A stretch of DNA of 64,000 nucleotides from Xenorhabdus yunnanensis (GTDB lineage: Bacteria > Pseudomonadota > Gammaproteobacteria > Enterobacterales > Enterobacteriaceae), in NCBI RefSeq assembly GCF_028598805.1, contig NZ_JAQRFI010000020.1:1-64000 (forward strand), written 5' to 3'. Position numbers and translations under genes: made by a program. Below are positions 8,963 to 20,188 of the stretch, piece after piece; the first letter of the stretch is position 1; every line of letters starts with the position of its first letter. Below the pieces are notes generated by a model. That model made no database searches. It had not been told where the DNA came from and was given only the letters and a program-made list of their open reading frames with translations.

Positions 8963-9607
8963 TTAACTCCGGTGAGGCTTGAGTTCTGGATCAACTAAGG
9001 CATAAATCTGATAGTAAGTTTGTTCATCTTCAGACAGTTGCGCCAATTGCTTTGCTACATCCTCTCGGCTCACCATGCCATGAATTTCTTCTTGATAAAG
9101 TTTGCAATGCCCAGTCCCGGATTGATCCGTAAGGCCACCGGGACGGACAATTGTAAAATCCAGTGTGCTGGTTTGCAGATAACTTTCGGCCAGTGATTTG
9201 TGTCTGACAGATTGTCCGAATAATGATTTGGCTCGTGCGGATAATGTCTTCCAACTTTCGCCACATCCAATAGATGTCACTAATAACAAACGTGAAATTT
9301 GCGCTTGTTCCAATGCGTCTATTATTGCAATGTTCCCATAGTGATCAGCATCTCCTCCACCAATAGTTGAGAAAACAACAGGATTTTCTCCCGCTTGTGC
9401 AATCGTTTTTTCTATGCTTATTCTGTCACAAGCATCGCCGTGTATCACGTTAACTCCTATTGCACTTAATTCCACAGCTTGTTGTGCATTGCGAATTAAA
9501 GCGATGACAGGACGGTTTTGTTTTAGTGCAATAGTGACCAAATGGCGTCCAACGCCTTTCCCAGCACCAAAAATTAGCCAAGGTTTCATCGACGGAAAGT
9601 TCTCCAT
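8963..9607 (-). CDS. NAD(P)-binding oxidoreductase, atypical SDR family
   Basis: Predicted cytoplasmic NAD(P)H-binding protein of 214 residues with a Rossmann fold. The dinucleotide motif is GAGKGVGRHL near residue 14, followed by NVIHGDACD (the family's GD step), a LLLVTSIGCGES segment and FTIVRPGGLTDQSGTG. This pattern fits the NmrA-like/atypical SDR group, whose members include quinone- or flavin-linked reductases and sensors. The substrate cannot be named. ATG 9607 or the internal ATG 9589 may be the start; neither has an ideal ribosome site. A Fur-box-like sequence lies just upstream, suggesting iron control. Confidence 0.8.
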   Translation of the reverse strand: MENFPSMKPWLIFGAGKGVGRHLVTIALKQNRPVIALIRNAQQAVELSAIGVNVIHGDACDRISIEKTIAQAGENPVVFSTIGGGDADHYGNIAIIDALEQAQISRLLLVTSIGCGESWKTLSARAKSLFGQSVRHKSLAESYLQTSTLDFTIVRPGGLTDQSGTGHCKLYQEEIHGMVSREDVAKQLAQLSEDEQTYYQIYALVDPELKPHRS

Positions 9608-9626
9608 AAAATTAACTATTTTAAAT

Positions 9627-9642
9627 GATAATGATAACTATC
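9627..9642 (-). promoter_or_regulatory. Candidate Fur box
   Basis: GATAATGATAACTATC resembles the Fur consensus built from GATAAT hexamers. It lies 20 bases upstream of the oxidoreductase start, where a repressor would block initiation. Confidence 0.45.
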
Positions 9643-9704
9643 CAAGTTTATTGGAATCGATGATTGAAAGAAATGAAACTAATTAGTTTTTTACCGTGGG
9701 TAGG

Positions 9705-9738
9705 GTAAAAAAATGGCTCCCTGTGTTGGGAGCCATTT
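9705..9738 (-). terminator. Rho-independent terminator of rne
   Basis: Read on the minus strand, AAATGGCTCCC, loop AACACA, GGGAGCCATTT, then a run of T. It lies 28 bases beyond the rne stop codon. Confidence 0.88.
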
Positions 9739-9765
9739 GGTTTTACAATCAATTAAAATATCTAA

Positions 9766-12700
9766 TTATTCGAATAACCGCGGTTTGGACATGGCAGATG
9801 CTGCGATATTTGTTGCTGAATGTCCACCTGCACCGCCTTTGCCTGTGAATGGATAAGCCGGACGTTGCCATTCAGTGATAATAACAGGTTTGGTCACCAT
9901 ATCTGGTGCCGGTGCCTTCGTCATTGGGGAATAAGCGTGATGATTTTTTTCCACGATAATCGAAGACTCAACAGCTTTTGCCTCTTCCGTTTTAACTTCC
10001 TCTGCCTTGCATATTTCCGTTGTGACAGCTGGTTGTTCTTCATGATGTTCCTGTTCGACTATAGACGTCACAATGATGGAATCTGCCGTGTGACGTATTT
10101 CTTCAGAATCATGTGGTACTAGGATATGTGGTTCTGCATCGCCTAAAAATTCTGACTGATATTTTTCATCATGGTTGATGACAGGCTCCACGTTTTTTGG
10201 TTCCGAAACTTTAGGTCTTTCTAATTCCGGCTCTACTGGCGTTACGATGGCAGCATCATTAATAGTAGATTTAGTATTGTCATGATCAGTGCCTTCTTGT
10301 TGCACTGCAACTTTCTGCTCTGTTACTTCAATCTGTGGCACTACTGCAGTTGATGCTGATTCTGTTATTGAAGGCATCAGAATAACTTTTTCCTGCTGTA
10401 CAGGAGTGATTTTTTCTTCAACCGTTTCGATAACTACATCAACAGAAGCTGGAATTCCAGATTCAGCAGTGGTCACAGGTGCAACAGGATAACGAACCCA
10501 CACTTTACCTGATGCCAATTCTGGAGATACTACAGCCATTTTCAATGGTACTGGTGATTGAGTCAGATTACGTTCATCACGATAGCGGCGGCGACGTTGA
10601 CCACTGACACGTAAGTGGCGTGGGGAACGACGGGAACGACGCGGCATTGTGTTGTCTTGTTGATCATTGTTTTGTGGCGCAACGGCTTGTGATGCTGAGT
10701 TTTGTGAATCTGCATCTTGTGCAACCGTATTTTGTGACATTTCAGGTTGGTTAGCGGCTTCAGCATTTGAGTCAATAACGGTTGGCCCAGGCGCTTTTGT
10801 CTCTTTGTTGCTGTTTGCTGATACAGCTTCCGGTATCACTACTGGTAAGGCAGCAACATTAGTTTCTTGTTTCACTTCGTCAGTGATACGTACTTTTTGC
10901 TCAAGCTGACGGCGTTGACGGCGAGGCATAACTGGTTGACGCTCTTCAACTTCTTCTTCGACGATGTCGGATTGATTTGTTGTCTGCTGAGCTTTCTCTT
11001 CCAATTGTTGCTGACGTTTTTCTTCCTGGCGACGACGCTGACGTTCAGCTCGTTGTTCACGGCGTTGTTGCTGCTGTGCTTCACGAGCTTCATTATCTAC
11101 CACTGTGCTATCTTGAACATTATTTTTCTGCTGGGCATTACGGCCCTTGCGTTGCTCATCACGCTCACGGTTATTGCGCACATCATTTTCGTTACGTTCG
11201 CGACGTTGATTCTGACGGCGTGGGTTGCGACGTTCTGATGAACGGCGATTATCATTACCAGAAGATTTTTTGCTATTTTCTTGGGTCTGTTTTTCTTCTT
11301 CACCACTGAACATCTTTTTCAGGGCACTTAAGAATCGACTGAACAAGCCGGGTTTTTCAGTTTGTTTCTGATTATTGACTACCGCTTTTTTCTCTTTTGT
11401 TTTTGCTTTTTCTACTGCCGATGATGCAGTTGTCTCTACGGGCAGATCAAAAGTTGAAATAGCAGGTTGCTCTGGACGTTTGCGTTCATGCTGACCATCA
11501 TCCTGAACATTTGTCATTTCAGCTTCATGCAGTTGTGGAAGCAAATAGCTCAAAGTTGAAATTTCTTCGCCTTTACGTACACGTAAAACAGAGAAATGCG
11601 GGGTTTGCATTTGATCGTTTGGAACAATGATAACGCCAACACCGCCTTGACGATGTTCAATGGCACTGACTGCCTTACGTTTTTCATTCAGTAAGTAGGA
11701 AGCAATTTGCACAGGAACAATTGCGTGAACCTGATGCGTATTTTCTTTCAGCGCTTCTTCTTCAATTAAGCGAAGAATAGAGAGAGACAGTGATTCGTTA
11801 TCTCGAATAGTTCCGGTACCGCTACAACGAGGGCAGACATGGTGGCTGGATTCACCAAGAGATGGACTTAAGCGTTGGCGTGACATCTCCAATAATCCAA
11901 AGCGGGAAATTCGGCCGATTTGAATGCGGGCGCGATCTTGGCGTACAGAATCACGCAGTCGGTTTTCAACCTCACGTTGATGGCGCACCGGGGTCATGTC
12001 AATGAAATCGATAACAATAAGGCCACCGAGGTCACGCAGACGTAATTGACGTGCAATTTCATCAGCGGCTTCCAAGTTGGTATTAAATGCTGTTTCTTCG
12101 ATATCACCACCGCGGGTTGAACGGGATGAGTTGATATCGATAGATATCAAGGCTTCAGTAGTATCGATGACTACAGAACCGCCGGAAGGCAGCCGAACTT
12201 CACGCTGGAAGGCAGATTCGATTTGCGATTCGATTTGATAATGACTGAACAGTGGGACTTCACCACTGTACAGTTTAATTTTACTGGCAAAATCAGGACG
12301 TCCCAATGCTGTGATGTGCTGGCGTGCTAAGTCAAGAATTTTAGGGTTGTCAATCAAGATTTCCCCAATGTCTGGACGCAGATAATCACGGAATGCGCGC
12401 ACGATAACATTACTTTCCTGATGGATCAGGAATGGAGCAGGATGGTTGTCTGCGGCTTTTTTGATTGCTTCCCAATGTTTCAGACGGAAGTTCAAGTCCC
12501 CCTGTAAAGCTTCGGCAGATTTGCCTACACCTGCGGTACGAACAATAAGCCCCATGCCTTCTGGAACTTCAAGAGAAGAAAGCGCTTCTTTTAATTCGAT
12601 GCGATCATCTCCCTCAATGCGGCGAGAAATTCCGCCCGCTCTTGGGTTATTCGGCATCAGAACTAGATAGCTACCGGCCAAACTGATAAAGGTTGTTAAA

Positions 12701-13044
12701 GCGGCGCCTTTATTACCTCGTTCTTCTTTATCAACTTGGACGATGACTTCCTGACCTTCTTTGAGGAGATCCTTAATGTTAGGGCGACCATGGGAATGAT
12801 AATTACTTGGGAAATATTCGCGAGCAATTTCTTTTATGGGCAGGAAACCATGACGTTCCGCACCGTAATCAACAAAAGCGGCTTCCAGGCTAGGTTCAAT
12901 TCGAGTAATTTTACCTTTATATATATTTGCCTTTTTCTGCTCGTGTCCTGGGCTTTCAATATCTAAATCATAAAGACGTTGCCCGTCAACAAGGGCAACG
13001 CGCAACTCTTCCTGCTGGGTTGCGTTGATTAACATTCTTTTCAT
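9766..13044 (-). CDS. rne: Ribonuclease E
   Basis: Essential endoribonuclease that starts mRNA decay, processes rRNA and tRNA, and scaffolds the degradosome at the inner membrane. The product is 1092 residues. The N-terminal half is the catalytic part: [18 protein letters not shown], the S1 domain ([24 protein letters not shown]), the DNase I-like site with [11 protein letters not shown] and IVIDFIDM, and the zinc-link CPRCSGTG near residue 404. The C-terminal half is low-complexity, rich in Arg, Gln and Glu. It includes a membrane-anchor-like [14 protein letters not shown] helix, arginine-rich RNA-binding stretches and a conserved terminus for PNPase binding ([12 protein letters not shown]). 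The coding strand is strongly skewed, giving long spurious antisense frames. Confidence 0.97.
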   Translation of the reverse strand: MKRMLINATQQEELRVALVDGQRLYDLDIESPGHEQKKANIYKGKITRIEPSLEAAFVDYGAERHGFLPIKEIAREYFPSNYHSHGRPNIKDLLKEGQEVIVQVDKEERGNKGAALTTFISLAGSYLVLMPNNPRAGGISRRIEGDDRIELKEALSSLEVPEGMGLIVRTAGVGKSAEALQGDLNFRLKHWEAIKKAADNHPAPFLIHQESNVIVRAFRDYLRPDIGEILIDNPKILDLARQHITALGRPDFASKIKLYSGEVPLFSHYQIESQIESAFQREVRLPSGGSVVIDTTEALISIDINSSRSTRGGDIEETAFNTNLEAADEIARQLRLRDLGGLIVIDFIDMTPVRHQREVENRLRDSVRQDRARIQIGRISRFGLLEMSRQRLSPSLGESSHHVCPRCSGTGTIRDNESLSLSILRLIEEEALKENTHQVHAIVPVQIASYLLNEKRKAVSAIEHRQGGVGVIIVPNDQMQTPHFSVLRVRKGEEISTLSYLLPQLHEAEMTNVQDDGQHERKRPEQPAISTFDLPVETTASSAVEKAKTKEKKAVVNNQKQTEKPGLFSRFLSALKKMFSGEEEKQTQENSKKSSGNDNRRSSERRNPRRQNQRRERNENDVRNNRERDEQRKGRNAQQKNNVQDSTVVDNEAREAQQQQRREQRAERQRRRQEEKRQQQLEEKAQQTTNQSDIVEEEVEERQPVMPRRQRRQLEQKVRITDEVKQETNVAALPVVIPEAVSANSNKETKAPGPTVIDSNAEAANQPEMSQNTVAQDADSQNSASQAVAPQNNDQQDNTMPRRSRRSPRHLRVSGQRRRRYRDERNLTQSPVPLKMAVVSPELASGKVWVRYPVAPVTTAESGIPASVDVVIETVEEKITPVQQEKVILMPSITESASTAVVPQIEVTEQKVAVQQEGTDHDNTKSTINDAAIVTPVEPELERPKVSEPKNVEPVINHDEKYQSEFLGDAEPHILVPHDSEEIRHTADSIIVTSIVEQEHHEEQPAVTTEICKAEEVKTEEAKAVESSIIVEKNHHAYSPMTKAPAPDMVTKPVIITEWQRPAYPFTGKGGAGGHSATNIAASAMSKPRLFE

Positions 13045-13290
13045 TCTAACTTACTCATTATTTTACATTAATATAGAGCTGCGGATAAAAGAAGGAGAAC
13101 TACTGGTTACCGATGACCTCGTGTCTTTTACAAATCCGCCAGCCTCACGGCTATCGTTTGTATAGAGGCGCCTATTTGTCGATGAGTCTGAATTTCATTT
13201 AAACACAGTACTCTATTGGGATGCTGCAATAGCATAGGTACAAATTTTTCCCAATCCAGTAAGCTGCCACCCACAGCCCATAAATTGCTT
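13045..13290 (-). promoter_or_regulatory. rne 5' untranslated leader (autoregulatory)
   Basis: The region upstream of rne contains a clear hairpin at 13129-13162 (outer TACAAA/TTTGTA, inner AGCC-TCAC-GGCT) and a GAGGCGCCT palindrome. In enterobacteria the rne leader forms hairpins recognised by RNase E itself for feedback control. I infer the same role from position and structure. The limits are approximate. The rest of the gap to rluC (13291-13595) is AT-rich and should hold the two divergent promoters. Confidence 0.55.
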
Positions 13291-13595
13291 GATCAAACAT
13301 TACGTCTTATGCATTTGCTGCGTTTTTGTTCGATCAAACAGATAACAAACAATTTTAATCCTGTCATTCATAGTTTAGTAAACTATGGCGAGAAAGCATT
13401 ATTCCATTGCTATTGGGGTGATAGCAAGGTGACTTTGTCGCTTTGCGGGTTTTTTATTAGGAAATAGTGATAACTTGTTAATCTTTAGTCTTTATCCTAA
13501 GACACTTGAAATAATGAAGTAGAAAAAATGGATATTATTTAGGCATATTTAAAAATGAGTGGCGCTCTGTTTGTTGGATTATTAGAATCTTGTCC

Positions 13596-14552
13596 ATGAA
13601 AACAAATAATCAAATTGTACAATTTGTCACGATTGATGACGATGAGGCTGGTCAGCGAGTTGATAACTTTTTGCTGGCCCGTTTAAAAGGTGTACCTAAG
13701 AGCATGATCTATCGGATCTTGCGTAAAGGTGAAGTTCGAGTCAACAAAGGAAGAATCAAGCCTGAATATAAATTGACAGCAGGTGATGTCATCAGGATCC
13801 CACCGGTTAGAGTAGCAGAAAGGCAAGAACCCCCTGTATCTGCCAAGCTGGATAAGGTTGCAGCTCTGGCAGAGTGTATCTTGTATGAAGATGACCATAT
13901 TTTAGTCTTAAACAAACCATCGGGGACAGCAGTGCATGGGGGGAGCGGCCTGAGTTTTGGCGTGATAGAAGGGTTACGGGCTCTGCGTCCTGAAGCGCGT
14001 TTCCTTGAACTGGTACATCGGTTAGATCGCGATACATCGGGCATTCTGTTGATTGCGAAGAAGCGTTCTGCATTGCGGGCATTGCATGAGCAATTACGCT
14101 TGAAGCAGATGCAGAAAGACTATCTGGCGCTAGTGTGTGGGCAATGGCAGTCCCATTGTAAATTAGTAGAAGCACCTTTGTTGAAAAATATCCTGCAAAG
14201 CGGGGAAAGGGTGGTTAAAGTCAGTAAAGAAGGCAAACCGTCTGAAACACGTTTCAAAGTTGAAGAACGATATGAGTTTGCAACATTGGTACGAGCGAGT
14301 CCAGTAACGGGACGAACCCATCAGATCCGCGTACACACTTTACATGCCGGTCATCCCATTGCGTTTGATGATCGTTATGGTGATAGAGCATTTGATGCAC
14401 AGCTTACAGAAACCGGACTTAACCGATTGTTCTTGCATGCCAGCTCATTAAAATTCACCCATCCATCCACGGGAGAAACGCTGCGTTTCGAAGCACCAAT
14501 GGATGATAGGTTGCGGAAGTGTTTAAGAATACTGCGACACAATAATCACTGA
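13596..14552 (+). CDS. rluC: 23S rRNA pseudouridine synthase RluC
   Basis: Makes pseudouridine at positions 955, 2504 and 2580 of 23S rRNA (E. coli numbering). The start is ATG 13596, matching the E. coli MKT start; a TTG two codons earlier is also open. The product is 318 residues: an N-terminal S4 RNA-binding domain ([27 protein letters not shown]) followed by the RluA-type catalytic domain with the key Asp in [12 protein letters not shown], then GRTHQIRVH. It is divergent from rne, as in E. coli. Its last bases overlap the convergent yceF by 7. Confidence 0.95.
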   Translation: MKTNNQIVQFVTIDDDEAGQRVDNFLLARLKGVPKSMIYRILRKGEVRVNKGRIKPEYKLTAGDVIRIPPVRVAERQEPPVSAKLDKVAALAECILYEDDHILVLNKPSGTAVHGGSGLSFGVIEGLRALRPEARFLELVHRLDRDTSGILLIAKKRSALRALHEQLRLKQMQKDYLALVCGQWQSHCKLVEAPLLKNILQSGERVVKVSKEGKPSETRFKVEERYEFATLVRASPVTGRTHQIRVHTLHAGHPIAFDDRYGDRAFDAQLTETGLNRLFLHASSLKFTHPSTGETLRFEAPMDDRLRKCLRILRHNNH

Positions 14553-15142
14553 GAACATGCCGTCAGTGGGTTTATCCCCTGACGGATAAGCATTTCTGTT
14601 AAAGTTATTAGTGGTAAACCTATAAGTGTATTCGGATCTTTACCATCAAGTTTATCAAATAACGTAATTCCTAAACCTTCACTTTTGAAACTACCAGCAC
14701 AATTGAAGGGACTTTCTTTGTTTAAATAATGGATAATTTCTGTTTCTGTAAGCTCTCTGAAATAGACATGGAATAGCTCACAACGAGTATCAATACTCCC
14801 TGTTTTGCTATTGAATAATGTTATGCCGGTATAAAAAGTGACACATTTTCCACTGGCTTTTTTCAGCTGTAAGAAAGCATTCTCAAAATTATGTGGCTTG
14901 CCTGTAATTTTATCATCCAAAACACAAACTTGATCTGACGCTATAATCAGATGGCTAGAATATTCCCACTGCAATGCACTGGCTTTTGCATGTGACAGCC
15001 GCATTACCAATTGTTTTGGGCTTTCATTTTCCATTGGGCTTTCATCAATATTGGGGGAAGCACAAGTAAAAGGTAACCCCAATTTTTTCAATAATAGGCG
15101 TCGATATACAGAAGTTGACGATAAAACAATCGGAAGCATCAT
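14546..15142 (-). CDS. yceF: 7-methyl-GTP pyrophosphatase, Maf family (YceF)
   Basis: Maf-like house-cleaning nucleotide pyrophosphatase; the E. coli orthologue prefers m7GTP. The product is 198 residues. Seen are the Maf N-terminal loop [39 protein letters not shown], the catalytic Asp in [15 protein letters not shown], and the conserved C-terminal [28 protein letters not shown]. It stands convergent to rluC and divergent from yceD, the usual enterobacterial order. Confidence 0.93.
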   Translation of the reverse strand: MMLPIVLSSTSVYRRLLLKKLGLPFTCASPNIDESPMENESPKQLVMRLSHAKASALQWEYSSHLIIASDQVCVLDDKITGKPHNFENAFLQLKKASGKCVTFYTGITLFNSKTGSIDTRCELFHVYFRELTETEIIHYLNKESPFNCAGSFKSEGLGITLFDKLDGKDPNTLIGLPLITLTEMLIRQGINPLTACSQ

Positions 15143-15283
15143 TTTTCCATAAAATACGTAGAGAAATATTCGTAGGCATTTTAAACTATACGCCGCTTAA
15201 TAAGCGAATATTTAACGGAAAGGCGCAGATGTGTGGCCTTTTTCTTTGACTATGTCTCATTACAAAGATAATATGCGCGCCTT

Positions 15284-15808
15284 ATGCAAAAGGTAAAATT
15301 ACCCCTGACCATCGATGCGCTTCGAACAGCCCAGAAGAGATTGGACTACCATGGTAGTTATTCTGCTGGGCAAGTATCTCGTATTGCGGGATCCGTGGTC
15401 AGTGTGGATAGTGATGTAGATAACTCATTATCATTTGAAATTGATAATCAGCGTCTGGCAGTTGTAAAAGGGCATTCCGATGTGGATGTTACGCTTGCCT
15501 GTCAGCGTTGTGGCAGTAATTTCAGTCATCATGTTCACACAACGTATTGTTTTAGCCCGATCGTCAATGATGAGCAGGCTGAGGCATTACCGGAAGAATA
15601 TGAGCCAATATGCGTTAACGAATTTGGCGAAATAGATTTGCTGGCAATGATTGAAGATGAAATAATTCTATCTCTGCCGGTAGTTCCGGTACATGATTCT
15701 GAACACTGTGAAGTGTCCGACGCGGATATGGTGTTTGGTGAACTTCCTCCTGAAGCGGAAAAGCCAAACCCATTTGCCGTATTAGCCAGTTTAAAGAAAA
15801 GTACTTAA
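15284..15808 (+). CDS. yceD: Large ribosomal RNA subunit accumulation protein YceD
   Basis: DUF177 protein needed for normal 23S rRNA accumulation. It is conserved next to rpmF across bacteria. The product is 174 residues with a zinc-ribbon-like CQRCGSNF near the middle and the acidic segment [27 protein letters not shown] typical of the family. It is the first gene of the yceD-rpmF-plsX-fab operon, with its stop 12 bases before rpmF. Confidence 0.93.
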   Translation: MQKVKLPLTIDALRTAQKRLDYHGSYSAGQVSRIAGSVVSVDSDVDNSLSFEIDNQRLAVVKGHSDVDVTLACQRCGSNFSHHVHTTYCFSPIVNDEQAEALPEEYEPICVNEFGEIDLLAMIEDEIILSLPVVPVHDSEHCEVSDADMVFGELPPEAEKPNPFAVLASLKKST

Positions 15809-15820
15809 GGAGTAAGGTCA

Positions 15821-15991
15821 ATGGCCGTACAACAGAATAAACCAACTCGTTCTAAACGTGGTATGCGTCGTTCTCATGACGCACTGACTGCAACACATGT
15901 CTCTGTAGACAAAACTTCTGGTGAAACTCACCTGCGCCATCACGTGACTGCTGATGGCTATTACCGTGGCCGCAAGGTAATCAACAAGTAA
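15821..15991 (+). CDS. rpmF: 50S ribosomal protein L32
   Basis: This 56-residue basic protein matches E. coli L32 almost everywhere ([20 protein letters not shown], then a [17 protein letters not shown] end). It is one residue shorter in the middle. The ribosome site AAGGAG is 8-13 bases ahead of the ATG. It lies between yceD and plsX as in E. coli, linking ribosome and membrane-lipid synthesis. Confidence 0.97.
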   Translation: MAVQQNKPTRSKRGMRRSHDALTATHVSVDKTSGETHLRHHVTADGYYRGRKVINK

Positions 15992-16019
15992 TTCAGCTAA
16001 TTATTAGCAAGTTGATATC

Positions 16020-17072
16020 TTGGCTAATCTAACCTTAGCGTTAGATGCTATGGGCGGGGACTTTGGTCCTCGTGTTACGGTGCCTGCTGCATTGCAGGCA
16101 CTGGCATCTAATCCACAACTGAAGCTATTGTTGGTCGGTAATCCCGAAACCATCTCTCCTTTGCTTGCAAATCAAAATGCTGAGCAGCTCAGCCGCTTGC
16201 AAATTGTCCCTGCGGAACATGTCGTTTCCAACGATGCAAGGCCATCTCAGGCTATTCGTTCCAGTCATGGTACTTCAATGCGTATAGCATTAAATTTAGT
16301 CAAGTCGGGAGAAGCACAGGCTTGTGTCAGTGCAGGGAATACAGGCGCCTTGATGGGATTGGCCAAATTGATGCTGAAATCCATTGAAGGAATTGAGCGG
16401 CCTGCATTGATGACAGTGATTCCTAACCTAAAACAGCAGAAGACTGTTGTATTGGATTTAGGCGCTAATATTAATTGTAATAGCAGTATGTTAGTTCAGT
16501 TTGCGATTATGGGCGTCGTAATGGCAGAGCATGTTGCTGGTGTGGATAATCCACGCGTTGCATTACTCAATATTGGGGAAGAGGAATCCAAAGGGCTGGA
16601 TAATATCCGCGAAGCCGCTATAACCTTGCGCAATGCCCCTGCAATTAATTACATTGGGTATGTGGAAGGAAATGAGTTACTGACGGGAAAAACGGATGTG
16701 CTTGTATGTGACGGCTTCGCAGGTAATGTTACGCTGAAGACGATGGAAGGTGCGATCAGAATAATTCTATCTCTGATAAAGTCACCGGATGGTCAGCAGA
16801 AAAAATCATCTTGGTTGATGAAACAATTCAAGATGAAGATTTTTAAAAAATGGTTGCTAAGACAAGTAACTAAACGGTTTGGCCATCTAAACCCTGACCA
16901 GTATAACGGAGCAACGTTACTAGGCTTGCGTGGCATCGTCATCAAAAGTCACGGAGCTGCCAATGAACGTGCTTTTAAGGCTGCTATTGATCAAGCTATT
17001 CAAGCTATAGAGAAGCAGGTTCCTGACAGAATCGCTGCCCGGCTGGATGCAGTATTACCCAAGAGTGAATAA
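16020..17072 (+). CDS. plsX: Phosphate acyltransferase PlsX
   Basis: Converts acyl-ACP and phosphate to acyl-phosphate for phospholipid synthesis. The product is 350 residues and starts with TTG (16020), giving the family start [14 protein letters not shown]. Further conserved blocks are [74 protein letters not shown] and [19 protein letters not shown]. It is followed by fabH after 6 bases. Confidence 0.96.
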   Translation: MANLTLALDAMGGDFGPRVTVPAALQALASNPQLKLLLVGNPETISPLLANQNAEQLSRLQIVPAEHVVSNDARPSQAIRSSHGTSMRIALNLVKSGEAQACVSAGNTGALMGLAKLMLKSIEGIERPALMTVIPNLKQQKTVVLDLGANINCNSSMLVQFAIMGVVMAEHVAGVDNPRVALLNIGEEESKGLDNIREAAITLRNAPAINYIGYVEGNELLTGKTDVLVCDGFAGNVTLKTMEGAIRIILSLIKSPDGQQKKSSWLMKQFKMKIFKKWLLRQVTKRFGHLNPDQYNGATLLGLRGIVIKSHGAANERAFKAAIDQAIQAIEKQVPDRIAARLDAVLPKSE

Positions 17073-17078
17073 GCATAA

Positions 17079-18032
17079 ATGTATACAAAGATCTTAGGTA
17101 CGGGCAGTTATTTGCCTGCTCAGGTGCGTACTAACGCAGATTTAGAAAAAATGGTAGATACGTCTGACGAGTGGATTGTGTCTCGGACAGGCATTCGTGA
17201 ACGCCGTATTGCAGCTGAAGATGAAAATGTTGCAATTTTAGGGTTCAAAGCCGCTGAAAAGGCCATTGAAATGGCTGGCATCGATAAGGCACAAATTGAC
17301 TTAATCGTTGTCGCAACAACAAGCTCAACGCACGCCTTCCCAAGTGCGGCTTGCCAAATTCAACAGTTGCTGGGAATTCAAGGAATTGCGGCTTTTGATG
17401 TTGCAGCAGCATGTGCTGGCTTTACTTACGCGCTGAGCGTCGTAGATAAATTTATTAAAACTGGTGCTGCTAAACATGCATTGGTAATTGGTTCTGACAT
17501 TATTTCAAGACTTGTAGATCCTAAAGATCGCAGTACGGTTATTCTTTTCGGAGATGCGGCAGGAGCAATGGTAGTAGGAGCTTCAGAGGAACCAGGCATC
17601 TTATCCACTCATCTTCATGCTGATGGTCGTTATGGTGATTTGCTGTCATTGCCTCATCAAAGTCGAGTAGAGCGTGATACACCAAAATACGTGACTATGG
17701 CTGGTAATGAAGTCTTTAAAGTTGCCGTTCGCGAATTAGCTAATATTGTTGATGAAACATTAGAAGCCAACAATTTGGCTCACTCCCAGCTTGATTGGCT
17801 GGTACCTCATCAGGCGAATTTGCGTATCATTTCGGCAACGGCCAAGAAATTAGATATGACAATGGATAAAGTGGTCGTGACTCTGGATCGATATGGCAAT
17901 ACCTCGGCAGCATCTGTTCCGACAGCATTCGATGAAGCGGTACGTGATGGAAGAATCCAGCGCGGCCAACTTGTTTTACTTGAAGCATTCGGCGGTGGCT
18001 TTACCTGGGGCTCAGCGCTAGTACGTTTTTAA
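17079..18032 (+). CDS. fabH: Beta-ketoacyl-ACP synthase III
   Basis: Condenses acetyl-CoA with malonyl-ACP to start fatty-acid synthesis. The product is 317 residues. The catalytic triad is visible: Cys in [13 protein letters not shown], His in [10 protein letters not shown], and Asn in [13 protein letters not shown]. It ends in [13 protein letters not shown]. It is the third member of the rpmF-plsX-fabHDG run. Confidence 0.97.
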   Translation: MYTKILGTGSYLPAQVRTNADLEKMVDTSDEWIVSRTGIRERRIAAEDENVAILGFKAAEKAIEMAGIDKAQIDLIVVATTSSTHAFPSAACQIQQLLGIQGIAAFDVAAACAGFTYALSVVDKFIKTGAAKHALVIGSDIISRLVDPKDRSTVILFGDAAGAMVVGASEEPGILSTHLHADGRYGDLLSLPHQSRVERDTPKYVTMAGNEVFKVAVRELANIVDETLEANNLAHSQLDWLVPHQANLRIISATAKKLDMTMDKVVVTLDRYGNTSAASVPTAFDEAVRDGRIQRGQLVLLEAFGGGFTWGSALVRF

Positions 18033-18050
18033 TTCAACAGGAAAATAAAC

Positions 18051-18980
18051 ATGTCTGATTTTGCAATGGTGTTTCCCGGTCAAGGTTCTCAATCTCTGGG
18101 TATGTTGGCAGATTTATCTTCAGAGTTTCCACTGGTTGAACAGACGTTCGCAGAGGCTTCTGCGGTTTTGGGATATGATTTATGGACATTAGTTCAGCAA
18201 GGGCCTGCAGAAGAACTGAACAAAACTTGGAAAACTCAACCTGCGTTGCTGGCCGCTTCAGTGGCGATTTGGCGAGTATGGCAGGAGAAAGGTGGTAAGT
18301 TGCCTTCCATGATGGCAGGTCATAGTCTTGGCGAATATTCTGCGCTGGTCTGTGCTGGTGTGATTGAATTCCAGCAAGCAATTAAACTCGTTGAATTGCG
18401 TGGGAAGCTGATGCAGGAAGCCGTGCCAGAAGGGCAAGGGGCAATGTATGCCATTATCGGTTTAGATAATGAGTCTATTGCAAAGGCATGTGAAGAATCA
18501 GCACAAGGTCAGGTTGTTTCACCTGTTAATTTCAATTCACCTGGGCAGGTTGTTATCGCAGGTGAAAAAGATGCTGTAGAACGTGCGGGAGCAGCATGTA
18601 AGGCTGTGGGTGCAAAACGCGCGTTGCCGTTATCTGTTAGTGTGCCTTCGCATTGTGCACTTATGAAATCCGCAGCCGAGCAACTGGCAGCTGCACTGCA
18701 AGAAGTTGTGTTTAACCAGCCACAATTCCCTGTCGTGAATAACGTCGATGTAAAAGTAGAAAAAACTGCTGATGCTATTCGAGACGCCTTGGTTCGTCAG
18801 TTGTATAATCCTGTACGTTGGGCAGAATCAGTTGAATATATTGCTGAGCAAGGCGTTGAACAATTGTTGGAAATCGGGCCAGGTAAGGTACTTACTGGGT
18901 TAACGAAACGTATTGTTGATACTTTAAGTGCTATAGCAGTAAATGATGTATCATCACTCACAGTTGCTCTGAACAAATGA
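18051..18980 (+). CDS. fabD: Malonyl-CoA:ACP transacylase
   Basis: Loads malonyl groups onto ACP. The product is 309 residues: FPGQGSQSLGML near the start, the nucleophile serine in GHSLGEYSAL, the active-site Arg in VELRGKLMQEAVPEG, and the catalytic His in VPSHCALMK. The RBS is AACAGGAAAAT ahead of ATG 18051. Its TGA overlaps an ATG that could extend fabG, but the better fabG start is 11 bases downstream. Confidence 0.97.
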   Translation: MSDFAMVFPGQGSQSLGMLADLSSEFPLVEQTFAEASAVLGYDLWTLVQQGPAEELNKTWKTQPALLAASVAIWRVWQEKGGKLPSMMAGHSLGEYSALVCAGVIEFQQAIKLVELRGKLMQEAVPEGQGAMYAIIGLDNESIAKACEESAQGQVVSPVNFNSPGQVVIAGEKDAVERAGAACKAVGAKRALPLSVSVPSHCALMKSAAEQLAAALQEVVFNQPQFPVVNNVDVKVEKTADAIRDALVRQLYNPVRWAESVEYIAEQGVEQLLEIGPGKVLTGLTKRIVDTLSAIAVNDVSSLTVALNK

Positions 18981-18991
18981 CTGAGGAAAAC

Positions 18992-19726
18992 ATGAGCTTT
19001 GATGGAAAAATTGCACTGGTCACTGGCGCTAGCCGTGGTATAGGTCGCGCGATTGCAGAATTATTGGTTGAGCGTGGTGCATGCGTTGTTGGCACTGCAA
19101 CCAGTGAGAAGGGAGCGGAAGCAATCAGTGCTTTCCTTGGTGATAAAGGCAAAGGTTTTGTACTGAATGTCACAGATTCTGAATCCATTGAGAATGCACT
19201 ATCGAATATTCGTGCGGAATTTGGTGAAATAGACATTTTAATTAATAATGCAGGCATCACTCGTGATAACTTGTTGATGCGCATGAAAGATGATGAGTGG
19301 CAAGATATTATTGACACTAATCTTTCTTCGATTTTTCGTCTGTCAAAAGCAGTAATGCGCTCCATGATGAAAAAACGTTATGGACGTATTATTTCCATTG
19401 GCTCTGTTGTTGGAACAATGGGAAATGCAGGGCAGGCGAATTACACGGCAGCGAAAGCAGGAGTTATTGGTTTTAGTAAATCACTGGCTCGTGAAGTCGC
19501 TTCTCGTGGCATCACTGTAAACGTTGTTGCACCTGGTTTTATTGAAACTGATATGACCAGAGCGTTGACAGATGAGCAACGTGCAGGTATTTCTGCTGGA
19601 ATTCCTGCTAATCGTCTCGGTGATGCAAAGGAAATTGCCAGTGCTGTAGCGTTTCTTGCTTCTGACGAGGCCGCTTACATCACAGGTGAGACATTACATG
19701 TCAATGGTGGCATGTATATGATCTAA
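18992..19726 (+). CDS. fabG: 3-oxoacyl-ACP reductase FabG
   Basis: NADPH-dependent short-chain dehydrogenase for the first reduction in fatty-acid elongation. The start is chosen at ATG 18992 because GAGG (18983-18986) is well spaced and the protein then begins MSFDGKIALV like E. coli. An in-frame ATG at 18977 is possible. The product is 244 residues with GASRGIGRAIA, NNAG, the catalytic Ser in SIGSVVGTMG, the Tyr/Lys pair in NYTAAKAG, and TLHVNGGMYM at the end. Confidence 0.96.
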   Translation: MSFDGKIALVTGASRGIGRAIAELLVERGACVVGTATSEKGAEAISAFLGDKGKGFVLNVTDSESIENALSNIRAEFGEIDILINNAGITRDNLLMRMKDDEWQDIIDTNLSSIFRLSKAVMRSMMKKRYGRIISIGSVVGTMGNAGQANYTAAKAGVIGFSKSLAREVASRGITVNVVAPGFIETDMTRALTDEQRAGISAGIPANRLGDAKEIASAVAFLASDEAAYITGETLHVNGGMYMI

Positions 19727-19877
19727 AAAATGAGCGAACCCTCTGTTTTTGATGTATTTTTTGTACAGAAAACACAGATTGTGGTTCGACCAGCCGGGAT
19801 TTGGTTGCATCTTTTCCTGTATTTTATAAACTACGAAAACCATCGCAGAAGCGAGTTTTGATAGGAAATTTAATAGT

Positions 19878-20111
19878 ATGAGCACTATCGACGAACGCGT
19901 TAAGAAAATCATCGTTGAACAACTGGGTGTTAAAGAGGAAGAAGTTGTGAACACAGCTTCATTTGTTGATGACTTGGGCGCTGATTCTCTTGACACAGTT
20001 GAACTGGTAATGGCTCTGGAAGAAGAGTTCGATATCGAGATCCCAGACGAAGAAGCTGAAAAAATCACTACAGTTCAGGCTGCTATTGACTACGTTGAAA
20101 ACGCAGGTTAA
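19878..20111 (+). CDS. acpP: Acyl carrier protein
   Basis: A 77-residue acidic carrier of fatty-acyl chains. The phosphopantetheine serine is in [20 protein letters not shown]. It is almost identical to E. coli AcpP. The 151-base gap after fabG (19727-19877) is longer than the other spacings in the operon and probably holds its own promoter, which fits the very high expression expected. Confidence 0.97.
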   Translation: MSTIDERVKKIIVEQLGVKEEEVVNTASFVDDLGADSLDTVELVMALEEEFDIEIPDEEAEKITTVQAAIDYVENAG

Positions 20112-20188
20112 CAAGCACACATACCTAGGCGGTCGTTCGACCGCCTATGTTTTTCGTCCTAAATTTTTTCCCTCCCTGGAGGATAACT

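Noticed and set aside
10563-11309. Several long antisense open frames inside rne
   Set aside because: They mirror the Arg/Gln/Glu-rich, compositionally biased C-terminal half of RNase E. They have low-complexity products and no ribosome sites.
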